Positions 46,601 through 56,028 of a stretch of DNA of 64,000 nucleotides are shown here, piece after piece. Origin of the DNA: Liquorilactobacillus hordei DSM 19519 (GTDB lineage: Bacteria; Bacillota; Bacilli; Lactobacillales; Lactobacillaceae); NCBI RefSeq assembly GCF_019443985.1, contig NZ_CP049303.1:1302001-1366000 (forward strand), read 5' to 3'. Made by a program: the position numbers and the translations under genes. The first letter of the stretch is position 1, and every line of letters begins with the position of its first letter. The notes beneath the pieces are model-generated. The model did not search any database, was not told the DNA's origin, and was given only the letters and a program-made list of their open reading frames with translations.

Positions 46601-46677
46601 TATATGACTATTTATGAAAAAATGATAATAAAATAAGTATGTTTTTATAATATTAGCTGTAAAGGAGGATTCTTCGA

Positions 46678-48174
46678 TTGAAAAAATATCTTTTTTTTCG
46701 GATACTAAGGTCATTTTTAAGTATTTTTTTAGTAACTACTATCACTTATATAATAATCTATTCACTCATTCCAAAACGTGATGTGTTTAGCCAGGATCCT
46801 TTGATTCAAAAATTAGCTTCAAGACCAGATAAACTATTAGATTACAAGAATACTGCATATCACAAAATGAATTACCTTGATTATTATGATACACAGACAC
46901 TTGTTAAGAAGGTTCAAAAAGCTATGCCAAATTCAGATGTTTCTGGAAGTCACGGCAAGAAGAACTTCAATATACTCAGTAAATGGGCAAAAAAGGCTGG
47001 GTTTAAGATTAAATCTTATCCAAGCAGTAAGCGATACTATGCGATTCGAGATCTACCATTGTGGGAGAGATTGGGACGTTTTTATGGTAATCTTGTAAAA
47101 ATAGATACACCTTGGAGTGTCAAAGATAAGAATAATCCGAATTTAAAACGGTATTTAAAAATTGAAAATGATAAGTGGGTCGGATGGGCCTTAGTTGGTT
47201 CAGGAACTAAATATCGTTATCAAATCTATTTTAATAATTCGTTTCCGTTTATTCATCAAAACATTATTCATTTTGACTTAGGAACTTCATATCCAACATT
47301 CAGTGGGACGTCTGTCTCGGATGTAATCTCAGGTAGGCAAGGCGCAACTGTTTCTGAGAAATATAACTTGGGAAATGGCGTTACTATAAATTCAGCCGAT
47401 AATGTTTACACGAGACAGTATCAATCAAAAACTCATAGAAATGCATTTGATTATGACCGGTATAAGGATTCCTATACGAATCTAGATCAGAATTATCAGG
47501 ATCCATCAATGATTGGAACTTCGTTTAGAGTGGGTATTTTTGCTCTAATAATTTCATACGCTATTTCAATTCCAATGGCATTCTTTATGGCACGATTTAA
47601 AGGAAAGTTATTTGATAAAGTTGGAACAGGAATTGTTACCTTATTAATAGCAATTCCAAGTTTGGCATTTATTTATGCTTTCCGTTATATCGGCGCACAA
47701 CTTTTCGGATTACCTGATTCATTTCCAACTCAAGGTGCTGGTAGCTTTGGTTCATGGGTAATGCCAACTGTAATATTAGGATTGCTTTCAGTATCCGGTT
47801 TGGTAATTTGGTTTAGACGATATATGATTGATCAGCAACAATCAGATTATGTTAAGTTTGCACGCAGCAAAGGATTAACAGACAATGAGATTTACCGTAA
47901 ACATATTTTTAAGAATGCATCTATTCCTATTGTACAGAATATACCTGGGATGATTATTGGGTTAATTGAAGGGGCAACAATTACTGAAAACATATTTGCT
48001 ATGCCTGGAATGGGTAAGATGTTGCCTGATGCGATTTTAGCGCATAACAATTCTATTGTTATCGGTTTAGTATTCATCTTTACGACAATTGGAGTACTAT
48101 CGGTTCTTCTAGGGGATATTTTGATGGTAATTGTTGATCCTAGAATCAAGCTTTCCGCGAAGGGAGACGAGTAA
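46678..48174 (+). CDS. oppB: Oligopeptide ABC transporter permease OppB
   Basis: 498 aa from TTG 46678 (AAAGGAGG 8 bases upstream). TM1 (about 8-30) is followed by a large extracytoplasmic insertion (about 35-275) typical of lactobacillar OppB, then a five-helix permease domain. The EAA loop is visible as ARSKGLTDNEIYRKHIFKNA. It forms the translocation channel with OppC. Confidence 0.92.
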   Translation: MKKYLFFRILRSFLSIFLVTTITYIIIYSLIPKRDVFSQDPLIQKLASRPDKLLDYKNTAYHKMNYLDYYDTQTLVKKVQKAMPNSDVSGSHGKKNFNILSKWAKKAGFKIKSYPSSKRYYAIRDLPLWERLGRFYGNLVKIDTPWSVKDKNNPNLKRYLKIENDKWVGWALVGSGTKYRYQIYFNNSFPFIHQNIIHFDLGTSYPTFSGTSVSDVISGRQGATVSEKYNLGNGVTINSADNVYTRQYQSKTHRNAFDYDRYKDSYTNLDQNYQDPSMIGTSFRVGIFALIISYAISIPMAFFMARFKGKLFDKVGTGIVTLLIAIPSLAFIYAFRYIGAQLFGLPDSFPTQGAGSFGSWVMPTVILGLLSVSGLVIWFRRYMIDQQQSDYVKFARSKGLTDNEIYRKHIFKNASIPIVQNIPGMIIGLIEGATITENIFAMPGMGKMLPDAILAHNNSIVIGLVFIFTTIGVLSVLLGDILMVIVDPRIKLSAKGDE

Positions 48175-48175
48175 T

Positions 48176-49162
48176 ATCGCAGTACAAGAAGAATTAAAAC
48201 AAGCAGAAGTTTATGAAGTGAATACAGTAGTATCAGTTGATAATATCACTGAAAATGATTTTGCCGTCGTCTCTCTGGATAATAAAGAAAATGAAAAAAT
48301 AGATACACCAAAGTATTCATACTGGGGATCTGTAGCAAAAAAATTTTTATTTAGTAAGATTACGATTTTTATGCTAGCATTGATGACATTTATTTTATTG
48401 ATGTCCTTCATTCAGCCTCTTTTTAGTGGGTATAGTTTGTCTAGTGTTGGTAATATCAATGATTTCAATGCTCGCTACAATTGGCCAAGTTTAAAGTACT
48501 GGTTTGGTACTGACGCAGATGGTAATTCATTATTTGATGCAATTTGGGCTGGTGCACGTACATCAATTTCAATTGGTGTCATTGCTTCATTAATTACGGA
48601 AGTTATAGGTGTAATTATCGGATCAATTTGGGGTGTCTCAAAGAAAATTGACCGTATTATGCTTGAAATATATAATGTTATCGCAAATGTGCCATCGCTC
48701 TTAATTATTATTGTTTTATCCTATTCTTTTGGTAATGGATTTTGGAATTTGATTTTTGCGATGACCTGTACCTCTTGGATTGGGACTGCTTATTTTATGC
48801 GTGTACAGGTAATGATTATGCGTGAACGTGAATATAATGTGGCTTCAAAAACATTGGGAACACCGATGAATCGAATTATTTTTAGGAACATTTTACCGTA
48901 TTTGACATCAGTCATAGTGACAGATGTATCCATGGCACTCCCGTCATTTATTTCATATGAAGTATTTTTATCATTTTTGGGTGTAGGATTAAGTCAAAAT
49001 GTTCCATCACTTGGACGATTAATCTCACAATACTCACCATATATGACAACTTATCCTTACTTATTCTGGCTACCAGTACTGGTGCTTGCGCTGATAACGA
49101 TTTCGTTATATATAATCGGGCAACGTTTGGCTGATGCATCAGATCCGAGAACACATATGTAA
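48176..49162 (+). CDS. oppC: Oligopeptide ABC transporter permease OppC (unusual start)
   Basis: About 328 aa. The permease has TM1 near FLFSKITIFMLALMTFILLM, an extracellular loop with FGTDADGNSLFD, and the EAA loop SKTLGTPMNRIIFRNILPYL. AAGGGAG (48160-48166) places the start at ATC 48176 (nine bases), in frame, two bases after the oppB stop. The nearest standard in-frame starts are TTG 48131 inside oppB, and GTG 48218 with no ribosome site. The original ATG may have mutated to ATC. Confidence 0.85.
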   Translation: MAVQEELKQAEVYEVNTVVSVDNITENDFAVVSLDNKENEKIDTPKYSYWGSVAKKFLFSKITIFMLALMTFILLMSFIQPLFSGYSLSSVGNINDFNARYNWPSLKYWFGTDADGNSLFDAIWAGARTSISIGVIASLITEVIGVIIGSIWGVSKKIDRIMLEIYNVIANVPSLLIIIVLSYSFGNGFWNLIFAMTCTSWIGTAYFMRVQVMIMREREYNVASKTLGTPMNRIIFRNILPYLTSVIVTDVSMALPSFISYEVFLSFLGVGLSQNVPSLGRLISQYSPYMTTYPYLFWLPVLVLALITISLYIIGQRLADASDPRTHM

Positions 49163-49194
49163 GAATTACGTTATATTAATGGAGGTGTAAAACT

Positions 49195-50247
49195 ATGATG
49201 AATGATGAAAACATTCTTGAAGTACGGAATTTAAATGTCAGTTTTCAAGTTCGAGGCAGTGAAATTGAAGCAATTCATGATATTTCTTTAAATTTGAAAA
49301 AACATGAAACACTTGCGATAGTAGGTGAATCTGGTTCTGGAAAATCGGTTTTAACAAAAGCTTTTACTGGAATGCTCGAACAAAATGGTCGTATTTCTCA
49401 GGGAACTATTGACTATAAAGAAACTCGACTAAGTGATTTGAAAGTAAATAAACAATGGGATAAAATTCGAGGAAAAGAGATCGCTACTATTTTTCAAGAT
49501 CCAATGACCTCGTTAGACCCGATTCATACAATTGGTTCACAAATTTCGGAAGTTGTTGTAAAGCATCAAAAGAAGAGTAAGAAAGAAGCAAAACAAATAG
49601 CAATTGATTTGATGGAGAAAACAGGTATTCCAAATGCTGAGAAGCGTTATAATGAATATCCTTTTGAATATTCAGGTGGAATGAGACAAAGAATAGTTAT
49701 AGCAATTGCGTTGGCCTGCCGCCCAGAAGTGTTGATTTGTGATGAACCAACGACTGCTTTAGATGTTACAATTCAAGCTCAGATACTTGATCTAATCAAA
49801 GAACTTCAAGCAGAATATAAATTTACAATTATTTTTATTACGCATGATTTAGGAGTAGTTGCATCAATTGCAGATCGAATTGCAGTGATGTATTCTGGAA
49901 AAATTATTGAAATTGGTACCTGTGAAGAGATATTCTATGACTCACGCCACCCATATACATGGAGTTTGCTATCCTCACTGCCACAATTAGCACGAAAGGG
50001 TGAAGAACTAAAATCAATTCCAGGGACACCACCTTCTTTATATAAGAAGATAATAGGAGATGCTTTTGCACCTAGAAATCAGTTTGCTATGTCTGTTGAC
50101 TTTAAAGCAGAACCACCTATGTTTAAAGTTACAGAAACTCATTATGCTAAAACTTGGTTATTAGACAAGAGAGCTCCAAAGATTGAAAGGCCTGAACTAA
50201 TTCAAAATCTTCATCAACATATGCTTGAAATGACAGCCGAAGATTAA
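49195..50247 (+). CDS. oppD: Oligopeptide ABC transporter ATP-binding protein OppD
   Basis: 350 aa. Walker A GESGSGKS, Q-loop IFQDPMTSLDP, signature YSGGMRQRI, Walker B VLICDEPTTALDV and H-loop FITHDL are complete, followed by the oligopeptide-transporter C-terminal extension, in which the usual Cys cluster is absent. GGAGGTG is 8 bases before ATG 49195. Works with OppF to power peptide import. Confidence 0.94.
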   Translation: MMNDENILEVRNLNVSFQVRGSEIEAIHDISLNLKKHETLAIVGESGSGKSVLTKAFTGMLEQNGRISQGTIDYKETRLSDLKVNKQWDKIRGKEIATIFQDPMTSLDPIHTIGSQISEVVVKHQKKSKKEAKQIAIDLMEKTGIPNAEKRYNEYPFEYSGGMRQRIVIAIALACRPEVLICDEPTTALDVTIQAQILDLIKELQAEYKFTIIFITHDLGVVASIADRIAVMYSGKIIEIGTCEEIFYDSRHPYTWSLLSSLPQLARKGEELKSIPGTPPSLYKKIIGDAFAPRNQFAMSVDFKAEPPMFKVTETHYAKTWLLDKRAPKIERPELIQNLHQHMLEMTAED

Positions 50248-50269
50248 TAAATAGAGGAGATTGGGGAAA

Positions 50270-51208
50270 ATGGACAATAGCACTAGAGAAACTCTTCTTT
50301 CTATTAAGGATTTAGAGATCACATTTGGAACTGGCAATTCAAAATTTGTAGCAGTTCAAGACGTTAACTTTGATATTTTCAAAGGAGAAATCTTTTCACT
50401 TGTTGGTGAATCGGGTTCAGGTAAAACTACAATTGGACGGGCTGTTTTAGGGATTAATCCAACGAGTAATGGTCAAATTATTTTTGAGGGTAAACAAATT
50501 AATGGTAAGATTTCAGGAAAAGAAAAATTTGACATCGAACGAAAAATTCAAATGATTTTCCAAGATCCTTCTGCTTCCCTGAATGAACGTGCAACAGTTG
50601 ATTATATAATTTCTGAAGGATTATATAATTACAAATTATTTAAGAATGAAGAAGATAGATTAAATAAAGTTAAGAAAATGCTTGAAGCAGTAGGCTTGCT
50701 TCCAGAGCAACTATACCGATACCCACATGAATTTTCGGGTGGCCAAAGACAGCGGATTGGAATAGCACGAGCACTGATTATGAATCCTGATTTAGTAGTT
50801 GCCGATGAACCAATTTCTGCGTTAGATATGTCAATTCGAGCACAGGTATTGAACTTACTGAAGAAATTTCAACGGGAACAAGGGGTAACTTTCTTGTTTG
50901 TTGCACATGATCTATCTGTTGTCCGCTATATTTCTGATAGAATAGCAGTCATTAGAGCAGGGAGAATATTGGAATTGGCAGAGACCGAAGAATTATTTAA
51001 TAATCCAATTCATCCTTATACCAAGTCTTTATTATCAGCTATCCCGATTCCAGATCCACAAATTGCTAAGAATCGGGAAAATATTGTGTATGATCCAAGT
51101 ATCCATAACTATTCAACTGAGAAGCCTAAATTCGAAGAAATAAAACCTGGACATTTTGTATATTGTAATGAGACTGAGGCTAAAGAGTACAAAATTAAGT
51201 TTAAATAA
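50270..51208 (+). CDS. oppF: Oligopeptide ABC transporter ATP-binding protein OppF
   Basis: 312 aa from ATG 50270, nine bases after GAGGAGA. Walker [10 protein letters not shown]-loop [11 protein letters not shown], signature FSGGQRQRI, Walker [14 protein letters not shown] and H-loop FVAHDL are intact. Ends the opp operon, followed by a terminator. Confidence 0.94.
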   Translation: MDNSTRETLLSIKDLEITFGTGNSKFVAVQDVNFDIFKGEIFSLVGESGSGKTTIGRAVLGINPTSNGQIIFEGKQINGKISGKEKFDIERKIQMIFQDPSASLNERATVDYIISEGLYNYKLFKNEEDRLNKVKKMLEAVGLLPEQLYRYPHEFSGGQRQRIGIARALIMNPDLVVADEPISALDMSIRAQVLNLLKKFQREQGVTFLFVAHDLSVVRYISDRIAVIRAGRILELAETEELFNNPIHPYTKSLLSAIPIPDPQIAKNRENIVYDPSIHNYSTEKPKFEEIKPGHFVYCNETEAKEYKIKFK

Positions 51209-51231
51209 GTAGAATTTGTTGTTATAAAATG

Positions 51232-51279
51232 AGAAGGGGTCAGAGCAAAATTTTATTTTTGTATCGGACTCTTTTTATT
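51232..51279 (+). terminator. Terminator after the opp operon
   Basis: AGAAGGGGTCAGAG and ATCGGACTCTTTTT pair with several G-U pairs; a T5 run follows. Confidence 0.7.
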
Positions 51280-51291
51280 ATCTAGAAAGTA

Positions 51292-52086
51292 GTGAAGGTA
51301 ATGCACGATAAATTAATTAAAACAGATTTAGGAGATTATAAAATAAGTGTACGCGCAGGTAAAACGATAATAGTTTTTTTGAATGGTGCAAGTGGGTTTG
51401 ATACATTTGATAGTTTTGCCCCCGTAATTGTTAAGCTACCAGAAGATCTTGGAATTTTAGCAATTGACTATCTAAATTCTGGAATGAGCTCATTGACTAA
51501 GAAATCTTATCGACTTGAAGAAGATATTACTAATTTGGTGGAAATTATTGAAAAGCAAGATGCACAAAAAGTCATCATAGTTGCGCATAGCATGGGAGGA
51601 ATACTTGCTCTGCCAATTGCGGATAGGATTAATAATTTTGCAGGCTTTATTGGACTTGAACCTACAACAAGGGAAATAATGTTTAATCCTTCTAAAGAAA
51701 AAACTTATATTGAGCAAAAAAATAAATTTGAGAGTATGACTGAAGAACAATTTATGATTAAGATGCAAAATCAAACAAGAAAGAATTTTTCAAAAGAACA
51801 AGATAAGTTATTATGGCAACATTATTATCAAGATGATCTGAGACATTCAGAAGTTAGAGATACTCAAAAACAAAAAGAGTTAATGCAGTCGGTTGTTAAT
51901 TATGATGACATCAGATTTCGCAGGGCAGCACCGAGTGTTATTTTTACACAAAAATATAGAAAAGCAGAGTATGGACGTTCAGAATATATAACAGATAGGA
52001 CTAAGATTGTTTGTCTTGGTGATAATCATTATTTCTTTTGGGATTTCCCAGAAGAAATTGCTAAGGAAATTATCAGATTAAGTTAA
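51292..52086 (+). CDS. Alpha/beta hydrolase
   Basis: 264 aa from GTG 51292; ATG 51301 is an alternative, and neither has a good ribosome site. VAHSMGGILALP carries the nucleophilic Ser in the nucleophile elbow, FLNGASGFDTFDSF is the oxyanion region, and a final GDNHYFFWD offers the His. Substrate unknown. Confidence 0.82.
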   Translation: MKVMHDKLIKTDLGDYKISVRAGKTIIVFLNGASGFDTFDSFAPVIVKLPEDLGILAIDYLNSGMSSLTKKSYRLEEDITNLVEIIEKQDAQKVIIVAHSMGGILALPIADRINNFAGFIGLEPTTREIMFNPSKEKTYIEQKNKFESMTEEQFMIKMQNQTRKNFSKEQDKLLWQHYYQDDLRHSEVRDTQKQKELMQSVVNYDDIRFRRAAPSVIFTQKYRKAEYGRSEYITDRTKIVCLGDNHYFFWDFPEEIAKEIIRLS

Positions 52087-52183
52087 AACTAATTAGAGAT
52101 TAGGAGTCGTTGTTCTTACTTTATTTTTTGGAGCAAGTTAGTAGTATAATTGAGGATATAAATACAAAGGAAGTGCTGTAAGA

Positions 52184-53593
52184 ATGACAAAAAAAATACA
52201 TGGTTCATGTACAACAATTTTAGTTGGGAAAAAAGCATCAATTGATGGTTCGACAATTATTTCGCGAAATGATGATGGGCATGAAGCACTCGACCCACAG
52301 CGTTTTGTGGTTGTAACACCAGAAACACAACCACGAAATTATGAATCTGTTATTAGTAAGGTCAATGTTAAATTACCTGATAATCCACTAAGTTATACTT
52401 CCATACCGAATGCAATTTTGACAAATGGGACATGGCCAACAGCAGGAATTAATAGTGAAAATGTTGCGATGTCTGCCACCGAAACAATTACTACTAATCC
52501 CCGTGTTTTAGGAGCTGACCCATTTGTTGCAGGTGGAATTGGGGAAGAAGATTTAGTAACGTTAGTGTTGCCTTATATACACAGTGCTCGCGAAGGGGTT
52601 AAAAGACTAGGTGAGTTGCTCGAAGAATATGGAACATATGAACCAAACGGAATTGCTTTTTCAGATAAAGATGAAGTTTGGTGGTTGGAAACGATTGGTG
52701 GACACCATTGGGCAGCTAAAAAAATTCCTGATGACGCCTATGTAGTTGCACCTAATCGAATGAATATTGATGAGTTTGATTTTGATTCAGAAGAGACAAT
52801 GGCATCCGTTGATTTAAAAGAAATGATTAATAAGTATCATTTAAATCCAGATTTTGACAAAATCAATCTACGACATATTTTCGGTAGTTCATCAATTAAG
52901 GACACCGTCTATAATAATCCTCGAACATGGTATGGACAAAAATTCTTTAATCCAGATAATACAAATGATCCAATGGACCAAGACCAGCCATTCATTTGTC
53001 ATGCTAATCGTAAAATTTCCATTGAAGATGTTAAGTATGTTTTGAGTTCACATTTTGAAAATACAAAATATGATGTTTATGGTTCAGGGACAGACGAGGA
53101 AAAAACGTTATTTAGACCCATTGGAATCAATCGAAATCATAATGTGCATATTTTGCAAATTAGAAATGATGTTCCTGCTGAACTAGCTGGTGTACATTGG
53201 TTAGCTTTTGGTGCAAATACCTTTAATACAGTCGTCCCATTTTATGCAAAGGTTAATGATACACCTGCAAGTTTCAAAGATGCAGATGGGACATTTAATC
53301 TGAATAATATGTACTGGTTAAGTTGTACAACAGCACTTTTAGGAGACACGGATTATGACTTTTACGTTGATATGCGCAATAGCTATGAACTAGAAGCTAT
53401 GAGTAATTATCATAGGATTCAAAATGATACCGATAAGAACTTCAATGATAAAGAACATGATATCGATAAATACCTTGAAGAAGCTAATCAAAAACTTGCA
53501 GATGAGGCTTTAAAATTACAAACTAAATTACTGGGTGACATGGTGATAGCAGGGTCTGAAAAAATGAAGTTGCGATATAATTTGAATGATTAA
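52184..53593 (+). CDS. pepD: C69-family dipeptidase
   Basis: 469 aa N-terminal nucleophile hydrolase. Cys9 in [19 protein letters not shown] is the expected nucleophile, and the sequence continues ISRNDDGH as in lactobacillar PepD/PepDA. It cleaves dipeptides in the cytosol. Together with OppBCDF and the M42 peptidase it belongs to peptide nutrition. AAGGAAGTG is the ribosome site. Confidence 0.92.
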   Translation: MTKKIHGSCTTILVGKKASIDGSTIISRNDDGHEALDPQRFVVVTPETQPRNYESVISKVNVKLPDNPLSYTSIPNAILTNGTWPTAGINSENVAMSATETITTNPRVLGADPFVAGGIGEEDLVTLVLPYIHSAREGVKRLGELLEEYGTYEPNGIAFSDKDEVWWLETIGGHHWAAKKIPDDAYVVAPNRMNIDEFDFDSEETMASVDLKEMINKYHLNPDFDKINLRHIFGSSSIKDTVYNNPRTWYGQKFFNPDNTNDPMDQDQPFICHANRKISIEDVKYVLSSHFENTKYDVYGSGTDEEKTLFRPIGINRNHNVHILQIRNDVPAELAGVHWLAFGANTFNTVVPFYAKVNDTPASFKDADGTFNLNNMYWLSCTTALLGDTDYDFYVDMRNSYELEAMSNYHRIQNDTDKNFNDKEHDIDKYLEEANQKLADEALKLQTKLLGDMVIAGSEKMKLRYNLND

Positions 53594-53678
53594 TTGCATA
53601 TAGCAAAATTGTGAACAACAGTATCGTGAATATTTTAAATTCTAGTTTGCATAATACAACATTGAAAGAGATGATTCT

Positions 53679-54167
53679 TTGGATGAACCGATTTTAATCA
53701 TTATTCGTGGTAATTCAGGTTCTGGAAAAACATATTTAGCAAAGAAAGTTCAAAATTATTATGGAACGAAACGAAGTTTTCTGATTCAGCAAGATATTAT
53801 TCGAAGAGATATTTTGCATTCAGATGATCACGTCGGGAATATTTCAATCGAATTAATGACGAAAATGATTGAATTTGGCAAACAAAACTATGAAATAACA
53901 ATTCTTGAAGGAATTCTGAGAAAAGATGTCTATTCAGAGATGATTGAAGAAGCAGTTAATGAATTTGAAGAAAGATCATTAGTTTTTTATTTAGATTTGT
54001 CGTTTGAACAAACTGTTAAAAATAATAATAAAAAGAAAGTTTCTTTTTCAACTGAGCAACTAAAAAATTGGTGGAGGGAAAAAGACTATCTTAATGATTC
54101 TGATATCGTGATGAATGATAGTAATGAGCAGCTGATTTTGAAGCGGGTAGCTGAACTAATGATATAA
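53679..54167 (+). CDS. P-loop kinase (AAA_33/zeta-toxin-like)
   Basis: 162 aa from TTG 53679. RGNSGSGKTYLAKKV is the Walker A motif and QQDIIRRDIL resembles zeta-like kinases; the lid segment NNNKKKVSFSTEQLKNWW follows. No epsilon-like antitoxin lies beside it, so it is more likely a small-molecule kinase than a toxin. Substrate unknown. Confidence 0.8.
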   Translation: MDEPILIIIRGNSGSGKTYLAKKVQNYYGTKRSFLIQQDIIRRDILHSDDHVGNISIELMTKMIEFGKQNYEITILEGILRKDVYSEMIEEAVNEFEERSLVFYLDLSFEQTVKNNNKKKVSFSTEQLKNWWREKDYLNDSDIVMNDSNEQLILKRVAELMI

Positions 54168-54239
54168 AACCAACATTTTGAGGTGAGTTATAAAAGTATG
54201 CTATGATACTTTCAAATTCAGGTAAAGGTTGGTGGAAAA

Positions 54240-55064
54240 ATGAAGCGAGCCAATATAACTTTAGATGAAATCTATAACTTGTTGTTAAATACTGCTACAA
54301 GAGAGTGGGAACGAACGCAGCTACTTAAATGTAAATCAGAGATTGAGAACGGGACAAATAATGAACAGGCGTTTTCAGAACTTGAATATCGTTTACGACC
54401 ACTGGCAGTAAGGAACAATTTGACACCCGATGTAGCTGAATTTTATACAAAACTGTCTGGGAAAAATCAGAAGATTGAATCTTTTGATTTAACAAAACAT
54501 TTTGAAAAAGATGCTCCAGGCGTTGAGCGTGCGATTTTTGCGGGAGGTTGTTTTTGGTGTATGGTTGAACCGTTTGAAGCAAGACCTGGAATTATCGCAG
54601 TGATTTCTGGATATACTGGTGGACAAGTTGATAATCCGACTTATGAAATTGTTAGTCGAGGGACCTCGGGTCATGTTGAAGCGGTTGAAATTATCTATGA
54701 TAGTAAGCTTATTAGCTATGAAACGTTGGTAGGGATATATTGGCAATTAATTGATCCGACTGATGATGGTGGACAGATTAATGATCGTGGCGCTAATTAC
54801 AAACCAATAATTTTTGTTAATAACGATGAAAAAAAAGAGGTTGCAAATAAATCAAGAAAAGAGCTTGAGCAATCAAGGAAGTATTCAAAACCAATTATTG
54901 TACCAATTCGTAACGCCGAAAAATTTTGGCCAGCGGAAAACTATCATCAAGATTTTTATAAGAAGAATCGCGTGCGTTATTGGAGAATAGAAAATTCACG
55001 TAGACAATATTTGGCGTATTTAAAAGTTAAGGGCTGGATCAAACGCAAATTTAGTAGAGAATAA
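54240..55064 (+). CDS. msrA: Peptide-methionine (S)-S-oxide reductase MsrA with N-terminal extension
   Basis: 274 aa, about 90 longer than basic MsrA. Residues 1-92 form a helical extension (EIYNLLLNTATREWERTQLL) of unknown role. The MsrA domain starts ERAIFAGGCFWCMVEPF with the catalytic Cys, and continues GYTGG, SGHVEAVEI and NYHQDFYKKN. It repairs oxidised methionine. TTGGTGG lies before ATG 54240; a TTGAGG-N18-TATGAT promoter is at 54178-54207. Confidence 0.92.
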   Translation: MKRANITLDEIYNLLLNTATREWERTQLLKCKSEIENGTNNEQAFSELEYRLRPLAVRNNLTPDVAEFYTKLSGKNQKIESFDLTKHFEKDAPGVERAIFAGGCFWCMVEPFEARPGIIAVISGYTGGQVDNPTYEIVSRGTSGHVEAVEIIYDSKLISYETLVGIYWQLIDPTDDGGQINDRGANYKPIIFVNNDEKKEVANKSRKELEQSRKYSKPIIVPIRNAEKFWPAENYHQDFYKKNRVRYWRIENSRRQYLAYLKVKGWIKRKFSRE

Positions 55065-55085
55065 CTTCTTAGAAGGGAAGCAGCA

Positions 55086-55490
55086 AATAAGATTGTTTAC
55101 TCAAATAGTAGAGAAATAACTGCTGAACAATTAGCCACTTTATTTATTAATTTTGGAATTCATCGACCGGTCAAAGATATACCTAGACTGAGAAAAATGA
55201 TTAAGAATGCTTCTATAATCTGGACAGCGTGGAATGAGCAAGATGAATTAATTGGTGTTGCAAGAGCTATTACTGATTTTAGTTATGCTTGTTATCTTTC
55301 AGATTTAGCAGTTGACAAAAAGTATCAAAGACAAGGAATCGGAAAAAGTCTGGTTGAGAAATTAAGGAACCAAATTGGACCAGATGTCTCCTTAGTTCTA
55401 TTGGCAGCCCAGTCTGCAATGAATTATTATCCTAAACTACAATTTGAACATATTGATAATGCCTTTTTAAAACACAGAAGAAGCTTCTAA
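55086..55490 (+). CDS. GNAT acetyltransferase lacking a normal start codon
   Basis: The frame is open from the msrA stop and the protein is recognisable from KIVYSNSREITAEQLATLF onward, about 134 aa. AGAAGGGAAG (55071-55080) is well placed for a start near 55086-55092, but the codons there are AAT AAG ATT. The first ATG (55197) would remove the first 37 residues. The acetyl-CoA loop KKYQRQGIGKSLVEKL is intact. Probably the start was lost by a one-base deletion or change. Confidence 0.7.
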   Translation, partial: NKIVYSNSREITAEQLATLFINFGIHRPVKDIPRLRKMIKNASIIWTAWNEQDELIGVARAITDFSYACYLSDLAVDKKYQRQGIGKSLVEKLRNQIGPDVSLVLLAAQSAMNYYPKLQFEHIDNAFLKHRRSF

Positions 55491-55511
55491 TTAGATCCTG
55501 GAGGAAAGATT

Positions 55512-55973
55512 ATGAAGAAATAGTGGTTTGAAGATCGAATTGATTCAGCTCTTGCTGGAACTAATCCAATGGTAATGGCTAAAATGGAAGGTGGAATAGC
55601 TGTATTCGGAGATACACAGTTTCTTGAAGGATATTCAGTTTTGTTACCAAAAAAGGAAGTTAATTCCCTCAACGATTTAGATTTAGCTGAACGAACGCTT
55701 TTTTTAAAGGATATGAGTATTCTAGGAGATGCCGTAATGCAGGCAACAAATGCAATCAGTATCAATTATGATATTTTAGGAAATACAGATAATTTCTTGC
55801 ATGCACATGTTTTTCCAAGATTTAGCACAGAAGAACCAGAAAGGTTAAAAAAACCAGTGTGGTTGTACAGTTCAGATCATTGGAGTGACAAATCTTATTC
55901 TTATGATCCTAAAAAGCATGAACTAGTTAGGAATAAGATAACAGCATATTTAAAAGAATTTGAAGTTATTTAA
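55512..55973 (+). pseudogene. HIT-family hydrolase with an amber codon at position 4
   Basis: GGAGGAAAG and ATG 55512 are in place, but the fourth codon is TAG (55521-55523): M K K amber W F E D R. Beyond it the 149-residue HIT protein is intact, with the HxHxxPR motif in NFLHAHVFPRF, here the nucleotide-hydrolase signature. Internal ATGs at 55569 or later lack ribosome sites and would remove the first 19 residues. Loss of function or amber read-through is possible. Confidence 0.82.
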
Positions 55974-55976
55974 TAC

Positions 55977-56014
55977 AAAAAAAACACCGACAAAAAATTG
56001 TCAGTGTTTTTTTA
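55977..56014 (-). terminator. Bidirectional terminator between the HIT and xfp genes
   Basis: AAAAAAAACACCGACA and TGTCAGTGTTTTTTT flank a short A/T loop, with T tracts on both strands. Confidence 0.9.
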
Positions 56015-56028
56015 ATTAAAATAAATCA

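Noticed and set aside
53679-54167. Zeta-type toxin of a toxin-antitoxin pair.
   Set aside because: There is no epsilon-like partner gene next to it, and the P-loop kinase fold is widespread in harmless enzymes.
14837-55523. TAG reassigned as a sense codon, because several otherwise intact genes contain in-frame TAG.
   Set aside because: TAG is used as a normal stop (mltG among others), no suppressor tRNA is visible here, and the changes fit ordinary C-to-T decay.
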